Shown: positions 25,969-33,514 of the stretch, one piece after another | Layout: each line of letters begins with the position of its first letter | How positions within the stretch are numbered: position 1 is the stretch's first letter | From: JBFXDI01 sp050181295 | GTDB taxonomy: Bacteria > Pseudomonadota > Alphaproteobacteria > Rhizobiales > Aestuariivirgaceae | Assembly: GCA_050181295.1 (NCBI GenBank) | Contig: JBFXDI010000032.1 | Span: 1 to 33,514 of the forward strand | Length of the DNA stretch: 33,514 nt | Direction: 5' to 3' | Made by a program: the position numbers and the translations under genes | Notes under the pieces: generated by a model | What the model was told of the DNA's origin: nothing | Seen by the model: the letters and a program-made list of their open reading frames with translations, nothing else | The model's database searches: none

Positions 25969-26850
25969 ATGTCAGAAACTCATCCCGTCGGGATAGACCC
26001 CGTCGAGCGCTTCGAGTTTGGGGCGAACTGGCGGCGCTTTCTGAGCGTGGTCGACGAGGCGCGGATTCAATCTGCGACCGACAGCCTCCAGCGGGCGCTC
26101 AAGGTTTCGCACCTGAAGGGCAAGCGCTTTCTTGATGCGGGTGCGGGTAGCGGTTTGTTCTCACTAGCGGCACGGCGACTCGGCGCATCGGTGCATTCCT
26201 TTGATTACGATCGGCAGGCTGTCCTCTGCATTCAGGAACTCCGGCGGCGCCATTATCCGGAAGATCAAGATTGGCGGATCGACCAAGGGTCCGTTCTGGA
26301 TCCGGCTTTTCTCAAGAACCTTGGCACATTTGATATCGTTTACTCGTGGGGTGTTCTGCATCACACGGGCCAGATGTATGGTGCTCTCGGAAATATAGAT
26401 CGGAACGTCGCTGAGGGTGGGCGCCTCTTCATCGCCATATACAATGATCAGGGAATGCGGTCGCGGGCTTGGACCCGAATAAAGCTTGCCTATGTCCGAT
26501 CGCCAGAGTTCATTCGGTGGGGAATACTAGGATTATGTTCTCTGCCTTTGATTGGGAGGCCAACTCTGGCAAGCCTCGCTCGTGGAAAGTTTCCGCATTT
26601 CCTCTTTGGTTCGCCAAAGGGCCGTGGCATGTCCTTTTGGACGGATCTAGTCGATTGGGTTGGCGGCTATCCGTTTGAGGTCGCCAAGCCGGAAGAGATC
26701 TTCGAATTCTTCCACCTGCGTGGTTACGCCTTGGAATTCTTGAAGACGTCTGCCGGTGGCCATAGTTGTAATGAGTTTATCTTCCGAAAGTGTCAAATAA
26801 AGAACCCTCTCACGAATGGAGGAGAAACGCATCGTCTCGGCCTGCCATAA
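25969..26850 (+). CDS. Class I SAM-dependent methyltransferase (glycan island)
   Basis: A 293-residue methyltransferase. SAM motif I is KRFLDAGAGSGLFSLAARRLG (about 52-72), followed by HSFDYD (acidic residue contacting ribose) and FDIVYSWGVLHHTGQM, typical of ubiE/COQ5-like and glycan-associated methyltransferases. The C-terminal third, with GGYPFEVAKPEEIFEFFHLRGY, is the helical cap seen in related proteins of polysaccharide loci. ATG 25969 follows GGAG by 11 bases. GC is lower than in ftsX, which starts the core region again beyond it. The substrate is unknown. Confidence 0.87.
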   Translation: MSETHPVGIDPVERFEFGANWRRFLSVVDEARIQSATDSLQRALKVSHLKGKRFLDAGAGSGLFSLAARRLGASVHSFDYDRQAVLCIQELRRRHYPEDQDWRIDQGSVLDPAFLKNLGTFDIVYSWGVLHHTGQMYGALGNIDRNVAEGGRLFIAIYNDQGMRSRAWTRIKLAYVRSPEFIRWGILGLCSLPLIGRPTLASLARGKFPHFLFGSPKGRGMSFWTDLVDWVGGYPFEVAKPEEIFEFFHLRGYALEFLKTSAGGHSCNEFIFRKCQIKNPLTNGGETHRLGLP

Positions 26851-27002
26851 GCCAAGACGAGTATGATTCAAGGCAATAGTTTCCGCCGCATCTACCACCA
26901 TTTGGCAATGTGCCTCGAGCGGAATTCGATACGCGCGCGCAGAACGCCTCGGTGTAGAGGATGAGTTGAGCGGCCGGCGAAACCCATCGATCTGTCTGAC
27001 GA

Positions 27003-27968
27003 TTAGAACAACGTCCTCAGGATCCTGAGTACCGCGATCCTCGCCGTGACGATGCAGATGAGCGTCGCGATGATCGGCACGAGCAGGAAGAAGCCGCAGA
27101 TGGTGAGCGTCGTCCCCGGCGGCCCGAAGACGAGGTTGCGGCTCGCCTCGGCGAGGCTCTCCGGCGCGGCGGTGGAGCCCGCAAGACTCAAGGCGGCGAA
27201 GGTGGCGATGCCGCCTGCCGCCCCGAGCAGGCCGGCGCGGAAGCCCGTCACGAGCAGCCGCCGTTCCACCTGGCGGGCGATGAAGCGGTCGCGGGCGCCG
27301 ACCAGATAGAGAACTTCGACGGCGTCGCGGTTGGCCTCAAGGGCGCTGCGGGTCACGTGGATGACGAGCGTCGTCGCCGAGAGCGCGATCAAGCCCAGGA
27401 CGGCAATGCCCAGCCATTCGATGACGCCGGAGAGGCGCGTGAGTTCGCCCTGCCAGCGCTGGTGCGTGTCGAGAACGGCGCCCGGCACCTCCGCCTCGAG
27501 CCGCGCGCCGAGTGCTGCGAAATCGGGCCGGTTGGCAGGATCGACCGCGATGGCGATGAGGCGCGGCACCGGCAGGTCATCGAGCAGCCTCGCATTGCCG
27601 AGCCAGGGCTCGAGCAGCTTGAGCGACGCCTGCCGCTCGAGCGGCCTGACGCTGACGACGCCCGGCGCGCCCTTGAAGATCTCCGCCACCCGCGCGGTCT
27701 CGGCGTCGAGATCGACGCCGTCGCGCGGCACGAGCTGCACGGTCACCTCGCTCGCGATGTCGGACGTCCAGCTGTCGACCGCGCGGTTGACGAGCACCAG
27801 GCTGCCCATGGCGATGCAGGCGAGATAGCACATGACCGACATGGCGATCATGAGGGTGCGCAACGCCGGCTGGGCGCGCGGAACGAGGGTGGGCTGGGCG
27901 GCCTTGGGCGCCGAGGCGCCGAGATCGGCGCGGACGGCTGGACCCGTGGCAAGCGTGACGTCGCTCAT
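27003..27968 (-). CDS. ftsX: FtsX, membrane subunit of the FtsEX divisome complex
   Basis: A 321-residue inner-membrane protein with an Ala/Pro-rich cytoplasmic N-terminus, one helix at about 37-60, a periplasmic domain (VTVQLVPRDGVDLDAETARVAEI...), and three more helices at about 186-210, 240-262 and 285-310. This is the FtsX topology of four helices with one large periplasmic domain after the first. FtsX passes ATP-driven changes from FtsE to periplasmic peptidoglycan hydrolases or their activators. Its ATG overlaps the ftsE stop by four bases. In other rhizobia other core genes follow; here the glycan island follows. Confidence 0.93.
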   Translation of the reverse strand: MSDVTLATGPAVRADLGASAPKAAQPTLVPRAQPALRTLMIAMSVMCYLACIAMGSLVLVNRAVDSWTSDIASEVTVQLVPRDGVDLDAETARVAEIFKGAPGVVSVRPLERQASLKLLEPWLGNARLLDDLPVPRLIAIAVDPANRPDFAALGARLEAEVPGAVLDTHQRWQGELTRLSGVIEWLGIAVLGLIALSATTLVIHVTRSALEANRDAVEVLYLVGARDRFIARQVERRLLVTGFRAGLLGAAGGIATFAALSLAGSTAAPESLAEASRNLVFGPPGTTLTICGFFLLVPIIATLICIVTARIAVLRILRTLF

Positions 27969-28624
27969 CCCGTGACCTCGAGGTGGCCGTTGGCGAGCCG
28001 CATGACAGGCGCCCTGGTCCGGCTCATGAGCGCCGTGTCGTGCGTGGCGACGAGGATCGTGGTGCCGAAGCGGTTGAGGTCGAGGAAGAGCTTGAGGAGG
28101 CGGAGCGCCAGGGCCGGGTCGACGTTGCCGGTGGGCTCGTCGGCGATCAGAAGCTCGGGCTTGGCCACCACCGCGCGGGCGATTGCGGCGCGCTGCTTCT
28201 CGCCGCCCGAAAGCACCGGCGGATAGGCCGAGGCCTGGTCGGCGAGGCCCACCCAGTGCAGGAGCTCCATGACGTTGTCGCGATAGCGGCTGGCGCGGTC
28301 GCCCGCAACGCGCAGGGGCAGGGCGACGTTCTCGAAGGTCGTCAGGTGGTCGAGGAGACGGAAGTCCTGGAATACGATCCCGATGCGGCGGCGCATGTCC
28401 GGCACGTCCCCGCGCTGCAGCGAGGAGAGGTCGCGTCCGAGGAGCGAGATCAGGCCGCGGGTCGGCTTGAGCGCCAGGAAAAGCAGCTTGAGCAGCGAGG
28501 ACTTGCCGGCGCCCGAGGGGCCGGTGAGGAAGCGGAACTCCCCCTGATCCATGCGGAAATCCACGTCACGGAGGATTTCCGGCCCCTTGCCATAGCGCAG
28601 GCCCACATTCTCGAACCGGATCAC
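27965..28624 (-). CDS. ftsE: FtsE, ATPase subunit of the FtsEX complex
   Basis: ABC-type ATPase, 219 residues, with the Walker A GPSGAGKS (35-42), Q-loop VFQDFRL (Gln86), signature LSGGEKQR (138-145), Walker B LLIADEP (158-164) and the switch histidine in ATHD. It partners FtsX at the division site. The start is GTG 28624, with AGGAG about 12 bases upstream. The ftsX start overlaps its stop. A perfect CtrA-type box lies about 85 bases upstream, shared with the divergent zinc-ribbon gene, and GACTC (28635-28639), a CcrM-type methylation site, lies close to the start. Confidence 0.96.
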   Translation of the reverse strand: MIRFENVGLRYGKGPEILRDVDFRMDQGEFRFLTGPSGAGKSSLLKLLFLALKPTRGLISLLGRDLSSLQRGDVPDMRRRIGIVFQDFRLLDHLTTFENVALPLRVAGDRASRYRDNVMELLHWVGLADQASAYPPVLSGGEKQRAAIARAVVAKPELLIADEPTGNVDPALALRLLKLFLDLNRFGTTILVATHDTALMSRTRAPVMRLANGHLEVTG

Positions 28625-28707
28625 GGGATCACTCGACTCCTGGACTTATCGACAGACCCAGCGCATGGCGCGGGAAGGCCTCTCCGCCCAATCCGAACAG
28701 GTTTTGC

Positions 28708-28723
28708 TTAACGCGGCATTAAC
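28708..28723. promoter_or_regulatory. CtrA-type binding site between ftsE and the zinc-ribbon gene
   Basis: TTAA (28708-28711), seven bases CGCGGCA, then TTAAC (28719-28723): an exact match to the alphaproteobacterial CtrA consensus TTAA-N7-TTAAC. It sits in the 148-base divergent intergenic region, 49 bases from the zinc-ribbon start and 83 from the ftsE start. CtrA is a cell-cycle regulator, and division genes are established targets in this class of bacteria. Confidence 0.65.
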
Positions 28724-28772
28724 CCTAAGAACCGACTAATCCGGAGGCCCAAGCGCCGCCCCCGGAGAGCGC

Positions 28773-29513
28773 ATGAACGAGCTTGCCGTCCTGTCCCGAA
28801 CCGTCGTCTGCCCCTCTTGCGATGCCTATTACGACATGGGCTCGGAGAGCGAGCTTGTGGACGGCTCGGTGATCCATTGCGAGGCCTGCGGCCATGGATG
28901 GATCGAGGGGCGGGCATTGGTCGTGATCGAGCCCGAGGAGTACGCCGGGCCGCGTCCCGAGGATGAGGATTTCCTCGATCCGGACCGGGAAGCGGAACGG
29001 ATCGCTTCTGCCGCCAAGGTCGCCGAAGAGGAACGGCGCATCGCCCGGCGCAAGAGGCGGGCCTCCATGCGCGGATGGGCGCTGCTGACGGCCTCGCTTG
29101 CGGCAGGATTTGCCGCGGTGGCGATGTTTCCCGAAGGCGTCGTGCGGGCGCTTCCGGGTGCTGCGCGGCTTTACGAGCGGGCAGGGATCGAGGTCAATGT
29201 GCGGGGCCTGGAGATCCGGCGCGTCTCCAGCCAGATCATGACCGTCGATGGCACGAGGGTGCTGGCGGTCAAGGGCGAGATCGTCAATGTCTCCGGCGAC
29301 CCGCGCAAGGTGCCGGCCATGCGCTTCGCCGTGCGCAGCGGCAATTCCGCGGAACTCTATGCCTGGATCCTCGCGAGTGTCGGCAACCGGGCGCTCAAGC
29401 CGGGCGAGGCGACCTCGTTCCTCACCCGCATCTCCGCCCCGCCCGAAGGCTCGGAGGATGTCGAGATACGTTTTGCCCAGGACGGGGAAAAGACGGTAAA
29501 TGCCGGTCTATGA
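28773..29513 (+). CDS. MJ0042-type zinc-ribbon membrane protein
   Basis: A 246-residue protein with an N-terminal zinc ribbon, Cys13-x2-Cys16 (VVCPSCDAYY) and Cys36-x2-Cys39 (IHCEACGHGW), which is the MJ0042 finger. An acidic, charged linker follows, then one membrane helix at about 99-120 (MRGWALLTASLAAGFAAVAMF) and a C-terminal DUF3426-like extracytoplasmic domain (VSSQIMTVDGTRVLAVKGEIVN). The function is unknown. It is conserved beside ftsEX in rhizobia and here shares the CtrA box with ftsE. GGAG precedes ATG 28773 by seven bases. Its stop overlaps the hpt start by four bases. Confidence 0.88.
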   Translation: MNELAVLSRTVVCPSCDAYYDMGSESELVDGSVIHCEACGHGWIEGRALVVIEPEEYAGPRPEDEDFLDPDREAERIASAAKVAEEERRIARRKRRASMRGWALLTASLAAGFAAVAMFPEGVVRALPGAARLYERAGIEVNVRGLEIRRVSSQIMTVDGTRVLAVKGEIVNVSGDPRKVPAMRFAVRSGNSAELYAWILASVGNRALKPGEATSFLTRISAPPEGSEDVEIRFAQDGEKTVNAGL

Positions 29514-30055
29514 CCGCGCTGACCATCGACGGCCACGAAATCCGGATCCTCTTCAGCGAAGACATGATCGCCCGGCGCGTGCAGGCGCTGGCTGAGGAAG
29601 TTGCGCGCGCGCAGCCCAAGCGACTTCTCGCCGTTCCGATCCTCAAGGGCTCCTTCGTCTTCGCGGCCGACCTCATCCGCGCCTTCCATCGCGCGAACCT
29701 GAGGCCCGAGGTCGATTTCATGATGCTCGCAAGCTACCGCGACCAGACGGTCTCCTCGGGCCGCGTCGAGATTCTGAGGGACATCGAGACCGACGTCCGC
29801 GGCCGCGACGTGCTCATCATCGACGACATTCTGGAATCGGGCCGGACGCTCGCCTTCGCCAAGGACCTGCTCATGGCGCGCGGCGCGGGGCGCGCCATGA
29901 CGGCGGTGCTGCTCGACAAGCCGAAGCGCCGGGCCGGCCACATCGAGGCCGACTTCAAGGGCTTCGACTGCCCGGACAAGTTCGTGATTGGCTACGGCAT
30001 GGACATGGCGCACTCGTTCCGCGAGCTGCCCTTCGTGGGCTATGTGGGCGAATAG
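29510..30055 (+). CDS. hpt: Hypoxanthine phosphoribosyltransferase
   Basis: Purine-salvage enzyme converting hypoxanthine (and guanine) with PRPP to the nucleotides. It has 181 residues; the PRPP motif VLIIDDILESGRT is at 101-113. The family start MTALTIDGHEIRILFSEDMI is followed by AVPILKGSFVFAADL and the loop MLASYRDQTVSSGRVEI. The C-terminal KFVIGYGMDMAHSFRELPFVG is the usual base-binding end. ATG 29510 overlaps the zinc-ribbon stop (ATGA), so it is coupled to that gene. A longer in-frame open frame upstream is a shadow of the zinc-ribbon gene. Confidence 0.95.
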   Translation: MTALTIDGHEIRILFSEDMIARRVQALAEEVARAQPKRLLAVPILKGSFVFAADLIRAFHRANLRPEVDFMMLASYRDQTVSSGRVEILRDIETDVRGRDVLIIDDILESGRTLAFAKDLLMARGAGRAMTAVLLDKPKRRAGHIEADFKGFDCPDKFVIGYGMDMAHSFRELPFVGYVGE

Positions 30056-30094
30056 GCCGGCGCCGGACTACGCTGCCAGCGCGAAAACGGCGTT

Positions 30095-30898
30095 TCATCC
30101 CCAGGTCAGCGGATCGAGGCGGAGATAGAAGTCGAGGCGCCCTTCATCGGGCACGTCTATCCCGTGGCATGCGAACAGCCGCTCGCGGGCATCGCGGGTC
30201 TGCTCCGGCGAGCTCCAGCTTTCGCGGGCATTGGCGAGGAGCAGCGAGAGATCGGCATAAGGGTCCGCCGCGCCGAGACGCCCGAGGTCGATCATGCCCG
30301 TGCAGCGCAGCGTGTCGGGATCGACCATGAAATTGGGAAGGCAGGCATCGCCGTGGCAGACCACGCGGTCTGCCGATTCCTGTACGAGCCGCCGGGCTAG
30401 GGTAGGGCGCAGAGCGTCGAGAAGCTGGCGCGAGGGGACGTTCCGGTCGGCCGGATCGAGGAAGTCCGGATTGACGGCAGCGCGGGAAACCACGTCCTCG
30501 GCCCATGCGAACATTCTCGCAAGGCCGCGGTCGAAGGGACAGTCGGCGGTGGGCAGCTTGTGGAGCTCGCGCAGACAGGCGGCGATCGAGGACCAGGCGC
30601 GCTCGAGATCGGCAACCGGAAGCGTGCTGGCGGGCACGCCAGGAAGCACGCTCATCACCAGGCAGGACTCACCGTCGCTTGCCGTCCAGTCGAGCACGCG
30701 CGGCGCGGCGATGCCCCGGTCCGACAGCCACGCGATACGATGTCTCTCGCCTTCGAGCAGAGCCGCCCTCGGGCCGGCCGCGATCTTGGCATAGGCCCCG
30801 CCATCCGCGCGGCGATAGACCCGGTCGCCGGATTCGCCGCTCACGACCGGCGTCCAGTTGCCTGAGACGACAGATTCCGGAAAGGGCCGTCCGGTCAC
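30095..30898 (-). CDS. APH(3'')-like aminoglycoside O-phosphotransferase (streptomycin type)
   Basis: A 267-residue kinase-like phosphotransferase that closely resembles APH(3'')-I, the streptomycin 3''-phosphotransferases. Matching stretches include SGESGDRVYRRADGG-AYAKIA, GERHRIAWLSDRGIAAP, the catalytic loop VVCHGDACLPNFMVDP (Asp184) with the metal-binding IDLGRLG (Asp204), AVNPDFL, and the C-terminal end YLRLDPLTWG. The family phosphorylates the 3''-hydroxyl of streptomycin. No transposon, integron or plasmid gene is nearby and its base composition looks like that of its neighbours, so it seems chromosomal and long resident. The start is GTG 30898 with a weak ribosome-binding site; the TIGR02302 gene ends 28 bases upstream on the same strand. 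Resistance is not shown by the sequence alone. Confidence 0.88.
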   Translation of the reverse strand: MTGRPFPESVVSGNWTPVVSGESGDRVYRRADGGAYAKIAAGPRAALLEGERHRIAWLSDRGIAAPRVLDWTASDGESCLVMSVLPGVPASTLPVADLERAWSSIAACLRELHKLPTADCPFDRGLARMFAWAEDVVSRAAVNPDFLDPADRNVPSRQLLDALRPTLARRLVQESADRVVCHGDACLPNFMVDPDTLRCTGMIDLGRLGAADPYADLSLLLANARESWSSPEQTRDARERLFACHGIDVPDEGRLDFYLRLDPLTWG

Positions 30899-30926
30899 GT
30901 CCGCGCCGCTGCCCTTGTCGCTGAGT

Positions 30927-33485
30927 TCAGTAGAGGCCGCGGAGCAGACGGTCGATATAGTCGAGTTCGAGCGTCGGGCGGTTGCGCTCGTTGGCGCGCG
31001 CCCTGAGGCTCTCGAGGATTTCGCGCGCGCGCTCGATGGCGGCCTGGCCGGGCAGCATGTCGCGCTCCGGCCCGTAATCCTCGCCCCGTTGCGGCATGGG
31101 TCGGCCTAGCAGATCGCGGTCATCGCCTCCCGCCTCGCCGTGGCGGCCGTAGTTGCCTTCGTTGCCCGCGCCCTGCTGGCGCATCATCTCGCGCGCCATG
31201 GCCTGGGCTCCCTCGCGCAAGGCCTCCATCGCCTCGCCCTGGCGCCCGAGCGCGGGATCGCGCTGCGACCTGCGGAGCGAGTCGGCCGCGCCCTCCATGG
31301 AGCGCTGGGCGCGACCCAGCTCGTTGGGAGACCCTAAGCCCTGCTCGCCCAGCGAGCGCATGAGTTCCTGCAGCATGCGGCCGAGGCCGTCCTGCTGGCC
31401 GGCAAGGCCCTCGCCGCGGCCCTGCTGGCCCTGCGGCGACTGCCCCATGCCCTGCTCGCCTTCCTGTCCCTGCTGGCCGGGCTCGCCCTGGCCCTGCATG
31501 TCACCCGGCATCTCGCCCGGCATGCGGTAGGTCTCGTCCATGAGCTGCTGCTGGCGGCGCATGAGCTCGCCGAGTTCCTGCAGCATCTTCGCCATGGGCG
31601 GTGCGTTCTGCGGATCGCCCTGCTGGCCAATGCTCGGCTGCAGGTTCTGGAGCAGGTTCTCGAGTTGGGAGAGCATCTCCTGCGCCGCGTCGCGCGCGCC
31701 GCTCTTGGCGAGGTTCTCGATGGCGTCGAGCATGCGCTTCAGATCCTGCGAGCGCAGCTCCTGTCCGGGCACGCGCTGCTGCGGCTGGAGCTCGCCGCGC
31801 TTCATCGCCTCCATCATCTGGCGCGCCATGGCCTCGAGATAGCGGTCGAGCGCCTGGCGGAGCTTGTCCATGAGCTCGGCGATCTTTTCCGGCGACGCAC
31901 CCTCGGCCAGCGCCTGCTGCAGCTCCTTGCGGGCGGCCTCGAGATCCTTGAGCGCGCTCGACTTCTCGCCGTCCTCGATGGCGATCGCGATATCCCACAG
32001 CGAGGCGACGACGCTTTTCAGCTCCTCGTCCGACTTCGCCTCGTAGAGGCGCGCGGCGGCGTCGCGGATTCCGAGATAGACGCCGCTCGATTCGACGAGG
32101 CCTTCGGGGTAGGCGACGAGCGAGGCGAGCGCGCGGACGACCTTGCGGGTGTCGGCCGGCGCCTGGACGATGCTGCGGCGCTGCTCAACCAGCGCGCGGG
32201 CGAGGAGCTTGCGGAACGGCCGCTCCGGCAGCTTGAAGGCGATGGGCTCGCTCACACCCGTCTGGCCGGCCTGGTCCTTGGCCTCGAACTGCATCTCGAC
32301 CTCGAGCCCGGCCCAGGGATGGGCGGTGAGATCCTGGAAGGCGCGGCCCTTGGCGTCCTTGGGGTTGAGGCGCGGCAGGCTCACGGCGAAGCCCGGCGGA
32401 TCGTAGAGGAGCCTGCCGGTGGCGGGCTTCTCCTTCTCGGAAAGCCTGAAGGTCGCCCTTATGCCCGCCACGCCGTAGTCGTCGCTCGCCGTCCAGTTGG
32501 CGGCGAAGGCGCCCGTCGGCGTGATCTCGATCTCGGGCGCGAGCGCCACCTTGGGCGGCGCGTCGGGAACGAGTGCTATCCGCCATTCGGCGAGCGTTGA
32601 CGACCCGTCGGTGAGGCGCGCAAAGACCGGCCGGTCGAGCACGGCCTTCACCTCCCGGACGCCGGACGGTGCTTGTGCTTGCCCGCTGGCGGCGACGAGT
32701 TCGGGCGCGGCGACCTCGGGCCCCGCGCCGCCATCCGGCAGCAGGCTGTGAAAGACGAGCCGGGGCTCCGAGGCGCCGTTCAGGCGCACGACCAGCGTGC
32801 TGGCCTGCGGCGCCAGGAACTCCTCGCCCTCGGCCTGGCGCCTCTGGGCGGCGGGGCTCGTCAGCAGCAAGGGCGGCTTCTGGGTATAGGCCGGAGGCAC
32901 GATCCAGGCGTCCAGGCTGGCCGTCGCCGTGGGCACGATGCCGGCCGTGGTGACGGCCTCGGCGATGCGGGTCTTCCATTGTCCAAGGTTGAGCGCGAGG
33001 GCGGCCAGGAGCGCTATGGCGAGCGCATTGCGGAGCGCCATCGGATCGCGACGGGGCAGATCGGAGCGCGGCCAGGCCGCTTTCAGGCTCGCGAGCGCCC
33101 TTTCCATGCGCGACTGGTGCTCGCGCCACAGCATCGCCTCCAGGGGGCCAGCGGCCGGATCCGCGATGCGGTCGCGCACGGCGGTCGCGGGCCGGTGCGG
33201 CGCGGGAGAATTGGATTCGATGCGGCGGACGGCTTCTTCCGTCGAGGGAAAACGCACCCTCGCCACCGGTATGAGCAGGATCAGGACGGCGAGGGCCGCG
33301 AGCCCGAGCGCGGCAAGCCTCGCCCACGGCGGAAACGCGCCGAGCGCGCCCGTCAGCACCGCGAGCGCGGAGAGCCCGAGCACAATCAGGGGGATGAAGG
33401 ATGCGCTCCACAGCCTCTCCCACAGGATCGCCAGACGGGTCCTGAGAATCCTGCCGGCGAGCGCGCGATCGGGGCCGTTCGTCAT
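30927..33485 (-). CDS. TIGR02302/DUF4175 family large membrane protein
   Basis: An 852-residue protein of the DUF4175/TIGR02302 family, which is found in alphaproteobacteria and has no known function. It begins with two membrane helices (about 25-50 and 53-72), a helix near 145-165, then a long extracytoplasmic part with Ig-like blocks (WTASDDYGVAGIRATFRLSEK is a family signature), a coiled-coil helical segment at about 520-660, and a Gln/Gly/Pro/Met-rich tail at about 665-715. The C-terminus reads LELDYIDRLLRGLY, the family end. ATG 33485 is preferred to TTG 33494. It probably stands at the envelope; the substrate is unknown. Confidence 0.85.
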   Translation of the reverse strand: MTNGPDRALAGRILRTRLAILWERLWSASFIPLIVLGLSALAVLTGALGAFPPWARLAALGLAALAVLILLIPVARVRFPSTEEAVRRIESNSPAPHRPATAVRDRIADPAAGPLEAMLWREHQSRMERALASLKAAWPRSDLPRRDPMALRNALAIALLAALALNLGQWKTRIAEAVTTAGIVPTATASLDAWIVPPAYTQKPPLLLTSPAAQRRQAEGEEFLAPQASTLVVRLNGASEPRLVFHSLLPDGGAGPEVAAPELVAASGQAQAPSGVREVKAVLDRPVFARLTDGSSTLAEWRIALVPDAPPKVALAPEIEITPTGAFAANWTASDDYGVAGIRATFRLSEKEKPATGRLLYDPPGFAVSLPRLNPKDAKGRAFQDLTAHPWAGLEVEMQFEAKDQAGQTGVSEPIAFKLPERPFRKLLARALVEQRRSIVQAPADTRKVVRALASLVAYPEGLVESSGVYLGIRDAAARLYEAKSDEELKSVVASLWDIAIAIEDGEKSSALKDLEAARKELQQALAEGASPEKIAELMDKLRQALDRYLEAMARQMMEAMKRGELQPQQRVPGQELRSQDLKRMLDAIENLAKSGARDAAQEMLSQLENLLQNLQPSIGQQGDPQNAPPMAKMLQELGELMRRQQQLMDETYRMPGEMPGDMQGQGEPGQQGQEGEQGMGQSPQGQQGRGEGLAGQQDGLGRMLQELMRSLGEQGLGSPNELGRAQRSMEGAADSLRRSQRDPALGRQGEAMEALREGAQAMAREMMRQQGAGNEGNYGRHGEAGGDDRDLLGRPMPQRGEDYGPERDMLPGQAAIERAREILESLRARANERNRPTLELDYIDRLLRGLY

Positions 33486-33514
33486 CTCTGACAAGATAGT
33501 GCCATAATGCGGCA

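Noticed and set aside
26647..26901. Minus-strand frame of 84 codons overlapping the second methyltransferase
   Set aside because: It is mostly antisense to a gene with clear SAM-binding motifs and shows no similarity to a ydcF or plsC remnant, which was what I looked for after ftsX.

Overview
The window is high-GC chromosomal DNA of an alphaproteobacterium, most likely a member of the Rhizobiales (Hyphomicrobiales). The clues are the division-and-cell-wall (dcw) gene order, a DUF2794 gene, a TIGR02302/DUF4175 giant membrane protein, an MJ0042-type zinc-ribbon gene divergent from ftsEX, a perfect CtrA-type box, and several short palindromic repeats of the kind scattered through rhizobial genomes. 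I cannot name the genus. There is no rRNA, tRNA, CRISPR array or recognisable transposase.

Region 1 (1-6043, minus strand): the 5' part of the dcw operon in transcription order rsmH-ftsL-ftsI-murE-murF-mraY. Genes overlap by 1-4 bases or lie a few bases apart, and mraY is cut by the window edge. The mraZ gene that usually opens this operon is absent. Region 2 (6181-8968): a trans-4-hydroxy-L-proline catabolism block, with a PAS/AraC regulator divergent from a pyrroline-4-hydroxy-2-carboxylate deaminase and a hydroxyproline 2-epimerase. Region 3 (8969-12480): a palindromic repeat, the RNase P RNA gene with its promoter, an Stf0-type sulfotransferase that appears to start at CTG, a YtcJ-type amidohydrolase and a second copy of the palindromic repeat. 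Region 4 (12481-18798): a peptidoglycan amidase and a TerB/DnaJ protein in one operon, a DUF2946-like plus PepSY membrane pair, a repeat-rich gap, htpG with a heat-shock-type promoter, and a DUF2794 gene.

Region 5 (about 18900-26850) is a surface-glycan island with visibly lower GC and different codon use. On the minus strand it holds a methyltransferase, an asparagine-synthase-like amidotransferase, a GT4 glycosyltransferase and a frameshifted dienelactone hydrolase. On the plus strand it holds a flippase and a second methyltransferase. Region 6 (27003-33514) returns to core genes: ftsX and ftsE (minus), a CtrA box, the zinc-ribbon protein and hpt (plus), then an APH(3'')-like phosphotransferase and the TIGR02302 protein (minus).

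Functionally, most of the core genes build or remodel the envelope: peptidoglycan precursors and septal synthesis (murEF, mraY, ftsI, ftsL), division-linked hydrolase control (ftsEX), peptidoglycan recycling (amidase) and surface polysaccharide. The accessory genes (hydroxyproline use, sulfotransferase, glycan island, aminoglycoside phosphotransferase) are interleaved with these. The two clearest observations not explained by routine annotation are the CTG-initiated sulfotransferase, whose P-loop is lost if an ATG start is forced, and the dienelactone hydrolase whose conserved C-terminus continues in another frame.
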